The translations under genes and the position numbers were made by a program. Below, piece by piece: positions 1 to 6,790 of a stretch of 39,203 bases of DNA. The notes below the pieces were generated by a model. That model ran no database searches, had not been told where the DNA came from, and worked only from the letters and a program-made list of their open reading frames with translations. The stretch is from JAHCHG01 sp038251885. GTDB taxonomy: Bacteria; Acidobacteriota; Blastocatellia; Pyrinomonadales; Pyrinomonadaceae. Within the stretch, counting starts at the first letter, position 1. Each line of letters opens with the position of its first letter. Location of the stretch: positions 1 through 39,203 of the forward strand of contig JBBSAX010000017.1 of NCBI GenBank assembly GCA_038251885.1. Reading direction: 5' to 3'.

Positions 1-91
1 CGGGTTCGTCCGAAACAAAAATTAATGCTTCACAAATCGCAACTAATTCGCTAACGCTTCTTTCTGGTTTTTCTTGGGCTTCTAATTCCAT
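1..91 (-). CDS. scpB: Segregation and condensation protein B, N-terminal fragment
   Basis: Only the first 30 codons lie in the window; the gene continues past base 1. It starts at the ATG at 91-89. The N-terminus is acidic and followed by a helix reading ELVAICEALIFVSDEP, which matches the conserved start of ScpB (the 'IEALLFASDEPLS' region of its first winged helix). ScpB works with ScpA and SMC in chromosome condensation and segregation. It lies downstream of scpA on the same strand, the usual order, but here a 101-bp inverted-repeat element sits between the two genes. The call rests on this short match plus the neighbour, so it is good but not certain. Confidence 0.8.
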   Translation of the reverse strand, partial: MELEAQEKPERSVSELVAICEALIFVSDEP

Positions 92-123
92 CTGAAAAAT
101 AATAGCACGCGGATTTATTCAAC

Positions 124-224
124 GGAACGCGAACTTTAGTTGGCCAGTAAATTTGTAAAAATTTTTATTTAATTCTAGTTTTGTTGAATAATATTTTTTA
201 TTGCGAACTAAAGTTCGCGTTCCG
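124..224. repeat. REP-pair inverted repeat, family 1, copy A (between scpA and scpB)
   Basis: Two 22-24 base arms at 124-145 and 201-224 are inverted copies of each other. Each arm contains its own small palindrome (core GCGAACTTTAGTTCGC; the left arm here has TTGGCC at its end). The 55-base spacer is AT-rich. It begins nine bases after the scpA stop codon. Five more copies lie in the window. Confidence 0.9.
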
Positions 225-232
225 TTTGCTAC

Positions 233-1006
233 TTAAACTTTCATCAAAATTACATCGCCGAAAACTTTGTCTTGAATTAACGAAACACTTTCGGTGCGAA
301 CGATTTCCAGAACAGCGATGAAGGCGAGAACGAGTTCGGTTTTTGAACGCATTTCGTTAAAGATCTCCAAAAGAGTAATTTTTTTCGCGCTGAAAATTTT
401 TGCTTTGATATTTTTGAGCATATCGGCGAGCGACATTTCTTCGCGGGCGATTTCCATTTGAACTTCTTCTTTATGGCGTTCCATAATTTTTTGGAAAGCC
501 TTCAAAATATCAAAAACGGTCGCGCTGACTTCCAAATTATTATCGTCAGATTCAATCTGTCCGCGTGAAAAAGTCGCTTGCTCAACCGTCGAACGCTCGT
601 AAAGCATTTCGGACGCGCGTTTGAATTTTTCGTGTTCCAATAATTGATTGATAAGTTCTTCGCGTGGGTCTTCAAATTCTTCTTCGCCTTCCAAAACAGG
701 TTCACGCGGAAGAAGCATTTTCGATTTTATCTCGATCAACGTCGCCGCCATCACGATAAAATCAGCCGCGAGCGACACATCCATACTTTTCATCAGACGA
801 ATATATTTCAAATATTCGTCCGTAATCTTCGCAATCGGAATATCGAAAATATTCGCTTTTTCCTGTTTAATCAAAAAAAGAAGCAAATCGAGCGGACCGG
901 CAAATTCGCCGAGTTCGAGATTGATCTGATCGCGCGATTCCCGCACAATATGCGGCTGAACGCTTTCAAAATCAAAAATTAATTGTTCGGATTCAGAATT
1001 TTCCAT
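233..1006 (-). CDS. scpA: Segregation and condensation protein A
   Basis: A 257-residue ScpA (kleisin of the SMC-ScpAB complex), which bridges SMC heads and binds ScpB during chromosome condensation. The diagnostic stretch is near residues 32-60: LGEFAGPLDLLLFLIKQEK followed by the IFDIPIAKITDEYLKY motif. A helical linker follows, and a C-terminal winged helix carries the conserved VLAFIAVLEIVR segment. I chose the ATG at 1006; a TTG one codon earlier is possible, and there is no clear Shine-Dalgarno site. The gene precedes scpB on the same strand. An inverted repeat (1016-1125) lies directly upstream and another (124-224) directly downstream, so repeats frame the gene. Confidence 0.95.
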   Translation of the reverse strand: MENSESEQLIFDFESVQPHIVRESRDQINLELGEFAGPLDLLLFLIKQEKANIFDIPIAKITDEYLKYIRLMKSMDVSLAADFIVMAATLIEIKSKMLLPREPVLEGEEEFEDPREELINQLLEHEKFKRASEMLYERSTVEQATFSRGQIESDDNNLEVSATVFDILKAFQKIMERHKEEVQMEIAREEMSLADMLKNIKAKIFSAKKITLLEIFNEMRSKTELVLAFIAVLEIVRTESVSLIQDKVFGDVILMKV

Positions 1007-1015
1007 CAAAATACT

Positions 1016-1125
1016 AGTCAGAACCGTCTGCGATAGCGGGCGGTTTAAGTTTATAAATTTGAGCGATTATTTTTCATTTCAAGACAATAATCTTAAACCA
1101 TCCGCTACCCCAGATGGTTCTGACT
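1016..1125. repeat. Inverted repeat, family 2 (34-bp imperfect arms)
   Basis: The arms at 1016-1049 and 1092-1125 are inverted copies with a few mismatches (outer part AGTCAGAACC / GGTTCTGACT, inner part GGTTTAAG / CTTAAACC). The spacer is 42 bases and AT-rich. It fills the gap between the DinB-fold gene and scpA, 5 bases from the former's stop and 10 from the latter's ATG. It may be a REP-like element; no transposase is present. Confidence 0.85.
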
Positions 1126-1130
1126 TTTCT

Positions 1131-1598
1131 CTAAATTTTTATAACTTCGCGAGCATAAATTATGTAATCGGTCATAGGGGGCGCGAAACCGCTTTTTCTG
1201 ATTGCGGCATTGACTTGTCCGCGATGATTCATCGAATGAAAAAGAACGTGCGTCAAAACTTCGCGGAAAGTGTTTGAAACGGGTTTTCCTTCGCTCGTTT
1301 TATAGTGCGCGATTTGTCCTAAGCCTTCGTCGTCAAATCTTTTCAAAAGACCTTCGTAATTTTCGGCATTTTCCATCGCTAATCTGCTGCATTCCTCCAA
1401 CGAAAATTCTTGCCAGAAATCAAATCCGCTCGAATTTTTACCGAACAGACGGGCGTAATATTCCTGTTCCGTAATCAAAATATGCGACAAAATCTTTTGC
1501 GCCTTTTCGCTCGGTTCGCGCTTTAAAGCGGCAATTATCCGGCGATTTGCCCAATCGTTGTAAAGATAAAGTTCTCGTAGATGTTCGATTGAATTCAT
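1131..1598 (-). CDS. DinB-family (YfiT/DinB fold) metal-binding protein
   Basis: A 155-residue four-helix-bundle protein of the DinB superfamily. The expected metal triad is visible: His39 in ILSHI, then His121 and His125 in the HSMNHRGQ motif of the third helix (His117 is also present). The N-terminal YNDWANRRI segment and the late PPMTDYIIYARE segment are typical. DinB-fold proteins include thiol S-transferases that use mycothiol or bacillithiol. Because bshA lies at 34455-35612, a bacillithiol-linked role is possible, but that is inference from family knowledge only. No reaction can be assigned. It is unrelated to DNA polymerase IV, which shares the name. Confidence 0.85.
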   Translation of the reverse strand: MNSIEHLRELYLYNDWANRRIIAALKREPSEKAQKILSHILITEQEYYARLFGKNSSGFDFWQEFSLEECSRLAMENAENYEGLLKRFDDEGLGQIAHYKTSEGKPVSNTFREVLTHVLFHSMNHRGQVNAAIRKSGFAPPMTDYIIYAREVIKI

Positions 1599-1620
1599 TT
1601 TAGAAAATTAAAAGAAGAAA

Positions 1621-1729
1621 TTATCCACAGATAGACACAGATGAACACAGATAACTATTTGTTATTTTGTGAAAAACTTGCTTTGTATCTCTTAAAAATC
1701 TGTGTTTATCTGTGTTTATGTGTGGATAA
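1621..1729. repeat. Inverted repeat, family 3 ('ATCCACAGAT...CACAGAT' type)
   Basis: A left arm (1621-1652) built of CACAGAT units and its inverted partner (1698-1729, TGTGTTTATCTGTG units) flank a 45-base spacer. This CACAGAT-type palindrome is seen between genes in many unrelated bacteria. It fills the gap between the DUF2237 gene and the DinB-fold gene. Confidence 0.85.
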
Positions 1730-1735
1730 ATATTC

Positions 1736-2131
1736 TTAATTTTGAACAGCATACTTCTGCAAATCTTCAATGGAAACGAAATTTAACGCCGCTTCGTGGC
1801 ACGCTTCCAAAATAACTTGCGGTGCAAATCCTTCTTCTAAAGCCTCGCGCCAACGCATCGCGCACAAACACCATTTGTCACCACCCTTCAAACCCGGAAA
1901 ATTAAATTCCGGTCGCGGCGTGGACAAATCGTTGCCACGACTTTTTGAAAATTCTAAAAATTCGTCAGTTACCATCGCGCAGACGACGTGGCTGCCCGTA
2001 TCGTTTGCGCCCGTGTGACAAAATCCGTCGCGGTAAAATCCGGTCATCGGGTCGGTGCAGCAAGATTTCAGTTCGCCGCCAAGAACATTTTTCGGTTTCG
2101 GTTTGTGTCCGTTTCCATTTGTTAAGCTCAT
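1736..2131 (-). CDS. DUF2237 family protein
   Basis: A 131-residue protein of the uncharacterised DUF2237 family. Family hallmarks are NVLGGELKSCCTDPMTGFYR near residues 15-34, GSHVVCAMVTDEFLEFS, RGNDLSTPRPEFNFPGL, DKWCLCAMRW and HEAALNFV. Six or more conserved cysteines suggest metal or redox chemistry, but no activity is established. The ATG at 2131 lies two bases after the stop of the ArsC-like gene, so the two are almost certainly co-transcribed and perhaps translationally coupled. That pairing with a putative selenoprotein oxidoreductase is the only functional hint. Confidence 0.88.
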   Translation of the reverse strand: MSLTNGNGHKPKPKNVLGGELKSCCTDPMTGFYRDGFCHTGANDTGSHVVCAMVTDEFLEFSKSRGNDLSTPRPEFNFPGLKGGDKWCLCAMRWREALEEGFAPQVILEACHEAALNFVSIEDLQKYAVQN

Positions 2132-2133
2132 AT

Positions 2134-2490
2134 CTATATTTTGATTATTTCCAAAACTTTTTCAACCGGACGTGCAAGAATTGCTTTATCGCCGACCTCG
2201 ACAATCGGACGCTGAAGCAGATTCGGATTCTCGACAATCAATTTTATCAATTTATCCGCATCGGTTTCTTCTGACAAATTCAATTCTTTATAAGTTTTAT
2301 CGCCTTTCCGCAAAACATCAGACGGCGAAAGATTCGCTTTTTTCAGCAATTCGCGCAATTTTTCTTCGCTTAAGGGAGCGATAAAATAATTTACCTGTTC
2401 AAACTCGATATTGTTTTCACGAAACAATTTCGCCAGATTTCGGCACGTCGTTCAGGTAGGTTTTTCGTAAACTGTGATTTTTGTACTCAT
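2134..2490 (-). CDS. ArsC/Spx-fold (thioredoxin-like) protein, probable selenoprotein with in-frame UGA
   Basis: A 118-residue ArsC/YffB/Spx-type protein if the TGA at 2454-2452 (codon 13) is read through. From the ATG at 2490 the frame reads MSTKITVYEKPT-[TGA]-TTCRNLAKLF, then continues open to 2134. ArsC-fold proteins have Cys-x-x-Cys or Cys-x-x-Ser here, directly after the conserved Pro-Thr, so TGA falls exactly on the catalytic Cys and would give a Sec-x-x-Cys motif. The conserved late arginine segment QRPIVEVGDKAILARP is intact. No start codon with a Shine-Dalgarno site occurs after the TGA; a start at the TTG at 2427 would delete the first strand and the active site. Downstream of the UGA, short hairpins are possible (a GCC/GGC stem, and a CGAAA/UUUCG stem about 20 bases after it). 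Alternatives are a sequencing error or a point-mutated pseudogene. The DUF2237 gene follows by two bases. Confidence 0.8.
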
Positions 2491-2522
2491 AATTTGTTTA
2501 ATAATTTATCAGAATATTTTCT

Positions 2523-2574
2523 CGTAAGCACAGCACCAGAACTAGATTTTCCTAGTTCTGGTGCTGTGCTTACG
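2523..2574. repeat. Perfect 23-bp inverted repeat
   Basis: The arms at 2523-2545 and 2552-2574 pair without mismatch around a six-base loop (ATTTTC). The stem contains GCACAGCACCAGAACTAG. There is no T-run beyond it, so it is probably a repeat element rather than an intrinsic terminator. Confidence 0.9.
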
Positions 2575-2723
2575 TTATTTGGACAAAATTAAATTGAAAA
2601 TATCGGACAAAATTTTGAGTAGCGTAGTGACGCGGCAACTGTCGCCTGAAGGCAAAACTCAGAACTTCTTTACAATTGTTTTGGCTCATAAATGTAATAA
2701 TCTTTAATAATTGTTAAAACTTG

Positions 2724-2752
2724 TTGACCGAACTTGTGTTTTGAATTAGAAT
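2724..2752 (+). promoter_or_regulatory. Sigma-70 promoter for the HD-GYP gene
   Basis: TTGACC (2724-2729) and TAGAAT (2747-2752) are separated by 17 bases. The predicted start is near 2759, about 34 bases before the ATG at 2793. Confidence 0.65.
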
Positions 2753-2792
2753 CTTAATTGGCGAATTTCTTCGTATTCCAATTCAAAACAAA

Positions 2793-4604
2793 ATGTCCCC
2801 GACAAATAAAAAAATAAAATTAATCTATTTTGTAATCATCACGCTGCTTCTCGTGGGATTAGTTCCACTCGTTTTGACGGGTTGGTTTTTGTCCGACAAA
2901 AGCGGGAAAGAGTTGCGTGCGGTTGAAAATCGTTATCAAACTCAACTCGTGCAGGAAAAGGCGAATCAGCTTGAAATAATTGCACAACGATACCGCGATC
3001 TGGTTGGAAGTTATGCCAAGGCAATCGAATTAAATGATAATCTTGCCATTATTTCTTCACCGCAAACCGAAGAAAAATTCAGTCTTTCGCTCAAGGAAAA
3101 CCCGAATGTCGTCGCGCTCTATGTCAAACCTGTGCAGGGCGAATCGCTTTCGGTTTTTAGGGCGGAAACAATCCAAAAATCTGAAATCGAAAGAATTGCA
3201 GCGTCAAATCTTATCAATCTTAATAACCAAAAAGTTGTTTTTGGAAAACCGCAAAAGATCGAATTTAGTGGAGAAATTGTTTTCACAATCACTTCTCCTG
3301 TGTTTATCAAAAACCAGCTTTCAGCAGCGGTAATGGCGATTGTTTCGGTCAAAGAAATAGCACGAACTATGTCGGAAACTCAACCGATGAGCGAAGCGCA
3401 ACTTTGGGAATCGGGTTTGCCGATGGTTTTCGTCGTTGACCAAAACGGAAACGCGGTTTTTCATCCCGATAAAAATGTAATTGCCAACCAGAAATCCTTC
3501 AACAATTTGAAAATTGTCGAAGAATGGAAACAAACAAATTCGCAGATTCAATCGGCTTTATTTCCGTTCACGGCAGAATATAACGGCGAAGAACACGCGA
3601 TGATCGGCGCATATTCGACGGCGAGTTTCAGCAACGATGTTAGTTTTGGCGTAATTGCAATGCAGGATGAAAACCGCGCTCTGGCTTCGGTCGGAGAAAT
3701 GCGTCGGCAGACCTGGATAATCAGTCTGGCTTTTGCTGTAGTTGCATTGTTGGTCGGCAGTTTCTTTGCCAGACAATTGACTTTGCCTTTGTTAAAACTT
3801 GTCGCCGCCGCACAGAAAATTGCCGCCGGAGATTTATCTTCCAGAGTTGAAACGAAAAATATTACCGAAATTGGAACTTTGGGCGAAACTTTTAATTTAA
3901 TGAGCGATAAATTAGAAGAACACATTGCCAAACTTGCCAAAGCCGCCGAAGAAAACCGCGAACTTTTTGTCGGAACTGTAAAGGCTCTTGCTGCCGCGAT
4001 TGACGGAAAAGATCGTTACACTCGCGGGCATTCCGAAAGAGTCTGCCGCGTTTCGGTCGCTATCGGGCAGCGGTTAGGTATGGACGCGGAAGAACTCGAA
4101 ACACTGCGAATCAGCGCATTGTTACACGATGTCGGAAAGATCGGAATTGATGATTCGATATTGAAAAAACCTGCCGCATTAACTGATGAAGAATACAAGA
4201 TAATGAAAACTCATCCGCAGGAAGGCTACAAAATTATGAAAAATATTCCGGCGATGAAAGAGTTTTTGCCCGGAATGTATATGCACCACGAAATGATCAA
4301 TGGTGCAGGTTATCCGCAAGGACTAAAAGGCGAACAAATTCCTTTACAAGCGAAAATTGTTTCTGTTGCGGACACTTTTGACGCAATGACGATTGATCGC
4401 CCGTATTCAAAAGGAATGGAACTTCAAGCCGCGCTGGAGAGAATCGGAACATTTGTCGGCACACGTTACGATGGAAAAGTCGTCGAAGCATTGGTTCAAG
4501 CCTGCAATGACGGACAAATTGGAGTCGGTGTTGTTAAATTACGCTTGCAAAAAACGGAAGAATCTGTTCCCGAAGCTAAAAATTTAGTGAAAAAAGTCGC
4601 CTAA
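2793..4604 (+). CDS. Membrane sensor with HAMP and HD-GYP c-di-GMP phosphodiesterase domains
   Basis: A 603-residue signalling protein. A first membrane segment (about residues 10-32) is followed by an extracytoplasmic sensor of roughly 270 residues, probably Cache-like, then a second membrane segment (about 308-327), a HAMP linker (about 327-380) and an HD-GYP domain (about 393-580). The catalytic signatures are complete: His445-Asp446 in LLHDVGKIGID, HHE at 498-500 and GYP at 506-508. Such domains hydrolyse cyclic di-GMP, which lowers biofilm and raises motility-type behaviour in many bacteria. It starts at the ATG at 2793, 34 bases downstream of a strong promoter. A 32-bp perfect inverted repeat follows its stop codon. 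No GGDEF domain is present, so it is likely a dedicated phosphodiesterase. The ligand is unknown. Confidence 0.93.
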   Translation: MSPTNKKIKLIYFVIITLLLVGLVPLVLTGWFLSDKSGKELRAVENRYQTQLVQEKANQLEIIAQRYRDLVGSYAKAIELNDNLAIISSPQTEEKFSLSLKENPNVVALYVKPVQGESLSVFRAETIQKSEIERIAASNLINLNNQKVVFGKPQKIEFSGEIVFTITSPVFIKNQLSAAVMAIVSVKEIARTMSETQPMSEAQLWESGLPMVFVVDQNGNAVFHPDKNVIANQKSFNNLKIVEEWKQTNSQIQSALFPFTAEYNGEEHAMIGAYSTASFSNDVSFGVIAMQDENRALASVGEMRRQTWIISLAFAVVALLVGSFFARQLTLPLLKLVAAAQKIAAGDLSSRVETKNITEIGTLGETFNLMSDKLEEHIAKLAKAAEENRELFVGTVKALAAAIDGKDRYTRGHSERVCRVSVAIGQRLGMDAEELETLRISALLHDVGKIGIDDSILKKPAALTDEEYKIMKTHPQEGYKIMKNIPAMKEFLPGMYMHHEMINGAGYPQGLKGEQIPLQAKIVSVADTFDAMTIDRPYSKGMELQAALERIGTFVGTRYDGKVVEALVQACNDGQIGVGVVKLRLQKTEESVPEAKNLVKKVA

Positions 4605-4612
4605 TAATTTGA

Positions 4613-4687
4613 GGCAGAAGCCCGCACGAGAGCAAGGGTGCAATGTGGTAAACAGATTGCACCCTTGCTCTCGTGCGGGCTTCTGCC
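4613..4687. repeat. Perfect 32-bp inverted repeat
   Basis: The arms at 4613-4644 and 4656-4687 match perfectly around an 11-base loop. The stem contains AGAAGCCCGCACGAGAGC and AAGGGTGCAAT. It starts eight bases after the HD-GYP stop codon. A perfect 32-bp stem suggests a recently arrived or actively maintained palindromic element; it could also end transcription or protect the mRNA 3' end. Confidence 0.92.
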
Positions 4688-4696
4688 ATTGAAGAA

Positions 4697-4725
4697 CTGA
4701 CAAGTTCAGCCTACTCGTTTATAAT
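4697..4725 (+). promoter_or_regulatory. Sigma-70 promoter for ftsY
   Basis: CTGACA (4697-4702) and a perfect TATAAT (4720-4725) are separated by 17 bases. The -10 box lies inside the left arm of the palindrome at 4710-4753, and transcription would start in or just after its loop. Confidence 0.6.
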
Positions 4726-4760
4726 TTCAATTTTGAAATTATAAACGAGTAGGTTTTTTT
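4710..4760 (+). promoter_or_regulatory. 21-bp perfect palindrome plus T-run directly before ftsY
   Basis: The arms at 4710-4730 and 4733-4753 are perfect inverted copies with a two-base loop, followed by seven T (4754-4760) and the ftsY ATG at 4765. As RNA from upstream it looks like an intrinsic terminator for the HD-GYP unit. As DNA it overlaps the ftsY -10 box. Confidence 0.7.
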
Positions 4761-4764
4761 ATTT

Positions 4765-5802
4765 ATGGCATTTTTCTGGAGACGCAACAAAGACAAAGAT
4801 AAATTCTCGACTTCCACACTTGGTTTGGACAAATCAATGGAAGAACTCAAAGCCGAAGAAGAACGGATCGAGCGGGAATTTCGGGTAAGATTTAACAAAG
4901 CGATTGCCAAAACGCGCAATTCGATCAACGACAGACTCGACAATATTTTCGAGAATCGCAAACAGATTGACGAAGCCTTTCTTGATGAACTCGAAGAAAT
5001 GCTGATTTCGACCGACATCGGCGTGGCAACGACAATGCAGGTTTTAGACGCGGTTCGCAAAGGCGTTTCGCGGCAGGAAATCAACGATCTCGACGCGCTC
5101 AAAAAGGCGATGAAAAACGAGCTTTTGGGCATTATGAATAGTTTGGGCGAAAAAGGAATTGCATCCGAAACAAAAGTTTCACTCGACATCAAACCTTACG
5201 TTTTGATGGTCGTCGGCGTAAACGGAGTCGGCAAAACAACTACAATCGGCAAACTCGCGCAACGAATTAAAAACGAAGGAAATCAGGTAATGATCTGCGC
5301 CGCCGACACTTTCCGCGCCGCCGCTTCGGAGCAATTGGAAATTTGGGCGGAACGCGCCGGAGTTCCGCTTATTCAACAAAAACAGGGAACTGATCCGGCG
5401 GCGGTTTTGTTTGACGCACTGAAATCAGCAAAGGCAAGAAACGCCGACGTTTTAATCGTTGACACAGCCGGAAGACTTCATAATAAATCGAACTTGATGG
5501 CGGAACTCGAAAAAATGAAACGCATCGCCGGACGCGAAGTTGACCAAGCACCGCACGAAACTCTGCTCGTCATTGATGCCGTAACCGGACAAAACGGTCT
5601 GGAGCAAGCCCGACAATTTATGCGCGTCGCCGATGTTACGGGAATCGTCCTGACAAAACTCGACGGCACGGCAAAAGGCGGAATCGCCGTCGCCATCGCC
5701 AAAGAATTAAATTTGCCCATAAGATATGTCGGAATTGGCGAACAAGTTGACGATCTAATGGTTTTCGACGCAGAAAATTATGTGAACGGGTTGTTTAATT
5801 AA
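4765..5802 (+). CDS. ftsY: Signal recognition particle receptor FtsY
   Basis: A 345-residue SRP receptor GTPase that docks the SRP-ribosome complex at the membrane for co-translational insertion. A short charged N-terminus (MAFFWRRNKDKDK) replaces the long acidic A domain of E. coli. The N domain spans about residues 25-130 and the G domain follows: P-loop GVNGVGKTTT (151-160), DTFRAAA (181-187), DTAGR (233-237), TKLDGTAKGG (near 304) and the closing GIGEQVDDL. All GTPase motifs are intact. The ATG at 4765 gives the expected length, but there is no Shine-Dalgarno site between the T-run and the start, so translation may start on a nearly leaderless-style short leader. It stands alone as a transcription unit. 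Confidence 0.97.
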   Translation: MAFFWRRNKDKDKFSTSTLGLDKSMEELKAEEERIEREFRVRFNKAIAKTRNSINDRLDNIFENRKQIDEAFLDELEEMLISTDIGVATTMQVLDAVRKGVSRQEINDLDALKKAMKNELLGIMNSLGEKGIASETKVSLDIKPYVLMVVGVNGVGKTTTIGKLAQRIKNEGNQVMICAADTFRAAASEQLEIWAERAGVPLIQQKQGTDPAAVLFDALKSAKARNADVLIVDTAGRLHNKSNLMAELEKMKRIAGREVDQAPHETLLVIDAVTGQNGLEQARQFMRVADVTGIVLTKLDGTAKGGIAVAIAKELNLPIRYVGIGEQVDDLMVFDAENYVNGLFN

Positions 5803-5830
5803 GTGATGTTACGCATTTGAATTTTCCTGA

Positions 5831-6024
5831 TGAATTGCCGTCGTGCTTTAGCCGACGGAATAGATTAAATAGAAACTCTCGGCTTTAGCCAAACTAAATA
5901 ACATATCAATCATCCGAATAGCTTTGGCTCAAGCTAGATAAGGATGAGAGCCATTATTTTCATATTCGCCTAAAGCCAAGAATCCTGTAAACCAAGTCCA
6001 TCAGCTAAAGCAGACGGCAATTCA
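5831..6024. repeat. About 194-bp element with 21-bp inverted ends (CTTTAGC type)
   Basis: The end at 5831-5852 (TGAATTGCCGTCGTGCTTTAG) and the inverted end at 6004-6024 differ by one bulged base. Inside are further CTTTAGCC and TCATCC/GGATGA inverted motifs. It has no coding capacity and resembles a MITE or complex REP element. It occupies most of the gap between ftsY and the toxin-antitoxin pair. Confidence 0.75.
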
Positions 6025-6083
6025 AAAGACATAAAAGTCAATTTTGCTTAACATCAGTAATTAAAATGGAGGTTTTATAAAAA

Positions 6084-6323
6084 ATGACACAAACAATTGA
6101 AGCAATTTATCAAAATGGAATGTTCAAACCTTTAACAACGATTGAAGAAAAGTTTTCAGAAGGCGAAAAGGTTCGCATAACGATTCAGGACAGAGAAACG
6201 TCGGCAAATGAAATTATGAAACTTGCTGAAAATTTCTATGAAGGTTTGTCGGAAGAAGAAATTGACGAAATAGAAAAAATCGCGCTCGACCGTTCAAATT
6301 TTTTCGGAGACAGAAAACCGTGA
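6084..6323 (+). CDS. DUF104-type antitoxin
   Basis: A 79-residue antitoxin of the DUF104 (AF2212-like) family. The N-terminal MTQTIEAIYQNGMFKPL is the family signature, a small beta-strand DNA-binding or dimerisation unit. A C-terminal helical tail (EGLSEEEIDEIEKIALDR) probably wraps the toxin. A strong GGAGG site lies upstream of the ATG at 6084. The stop TGA overlaps the GTG start of the PIN-domain toxin by four bases, which is the classical order and coupling for a type II module. A second, orphan copy of this antitoxin type is at 10351-10572. Confidence 0.88.
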   Translation: MTQTIEAIYQNGMFKPLTTIEEKFSEGEKVRITIQDRETSANEIMKLAENFYEGLSEEEIDEIEKIALDRSNFFGDRKP

Positions 6324-6724
6324 ACGAACATTTATTAGATTCCGATACGCTCTCGCTTTTTCTCCGCAATCAACCGAAAGTGATGGCGAAAGCTAATGAA
6401 TATTTAGAGTTTCACAAAGAATTCACATTTTCAATAATCACTCGTTTTGAAATTTTAAGAGGTTTGAAAGCAAAAAATGCTCCGCGCCAAATCGCTAAAT
6501 TTGAAGGAATTTGTCAGAGAAGCAAAATTCTCGGATTGGATGACAAAATCATCGTCAAAGCCGCCGATATTTACGCCGATTTATACCAACGCGGACAAAT
6601 CATCGGCGACGCGGATATTTTGATTGCGGCGACGGCAATTGTTAATAAACTGACGCTTGTAACGAATAACGAAAATCATTTTAGACGAGTTATAGATTTG
6701 CGGGTTTTGAATTGGAATCGGTAA
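6320..6724 (+). CDS. PIN-domain (VapC-like) ribonuclease toxin
   Basis: A 134-residue PIN-domain protein, most likely the RNase toxin of the pair with the DUF104 antitoxin. The acidic active site is visible: Asp7 (with Asp9) in LLDSDTLS, Glu44 in TRFEILRG, and Asp97 and Asp99 in IIGDADILIAATA. VTNNENHF near the end is the usual last strand motif. VapC-type toxins cut tRNA or rRNA in a Mg2+-dependent way. The start is a GTG at 6320 that overlaps the antitoxin stop. The catalytic set is complete, so the toxin is probably active. Confidence 0.88.
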   Translation: MNEHLLDSDTLSLFLRNQPKVMAKANEYLEFHKEFTFSIITRFEILRGLKAKNAPRQIAKFEGICQRSKILGLDDKIIVKAADIYADLYQRGQIIGDADILIAATAIVNKLTLVTNNENHFRRVIDLRVLNWNR

Positions 6725-6790
6725 ATTGTTGACAAAACAACCAATTGAAAGGTCTGAAACATCAAAGCGAAAATTCTTTGGAGAACATAT

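Larger units (their letters stand above)
2491..2792. other. Intergenic region between divergent genes
   Basis: This 302-base gap separates the ArsC-like gene (minus) from the HD-GYP gene (plus). It holds a perfect 23-bp palindrome (2523-2574), a GC-rich imperfect palindromic stretch near 2614-2661 (GTGACGCGGCAACTGTCGCC core) and a good sigma-70 promoter for the HD-GYP gene (2724-2752). No small gene is convincing. Confidence 0.6.

Noticed and set aside
644..982. Plus-strand open frames opposite scpA
   Set aside because: They are antisense shadows of a well-supported gene, with no ribosome site and a biased composition.
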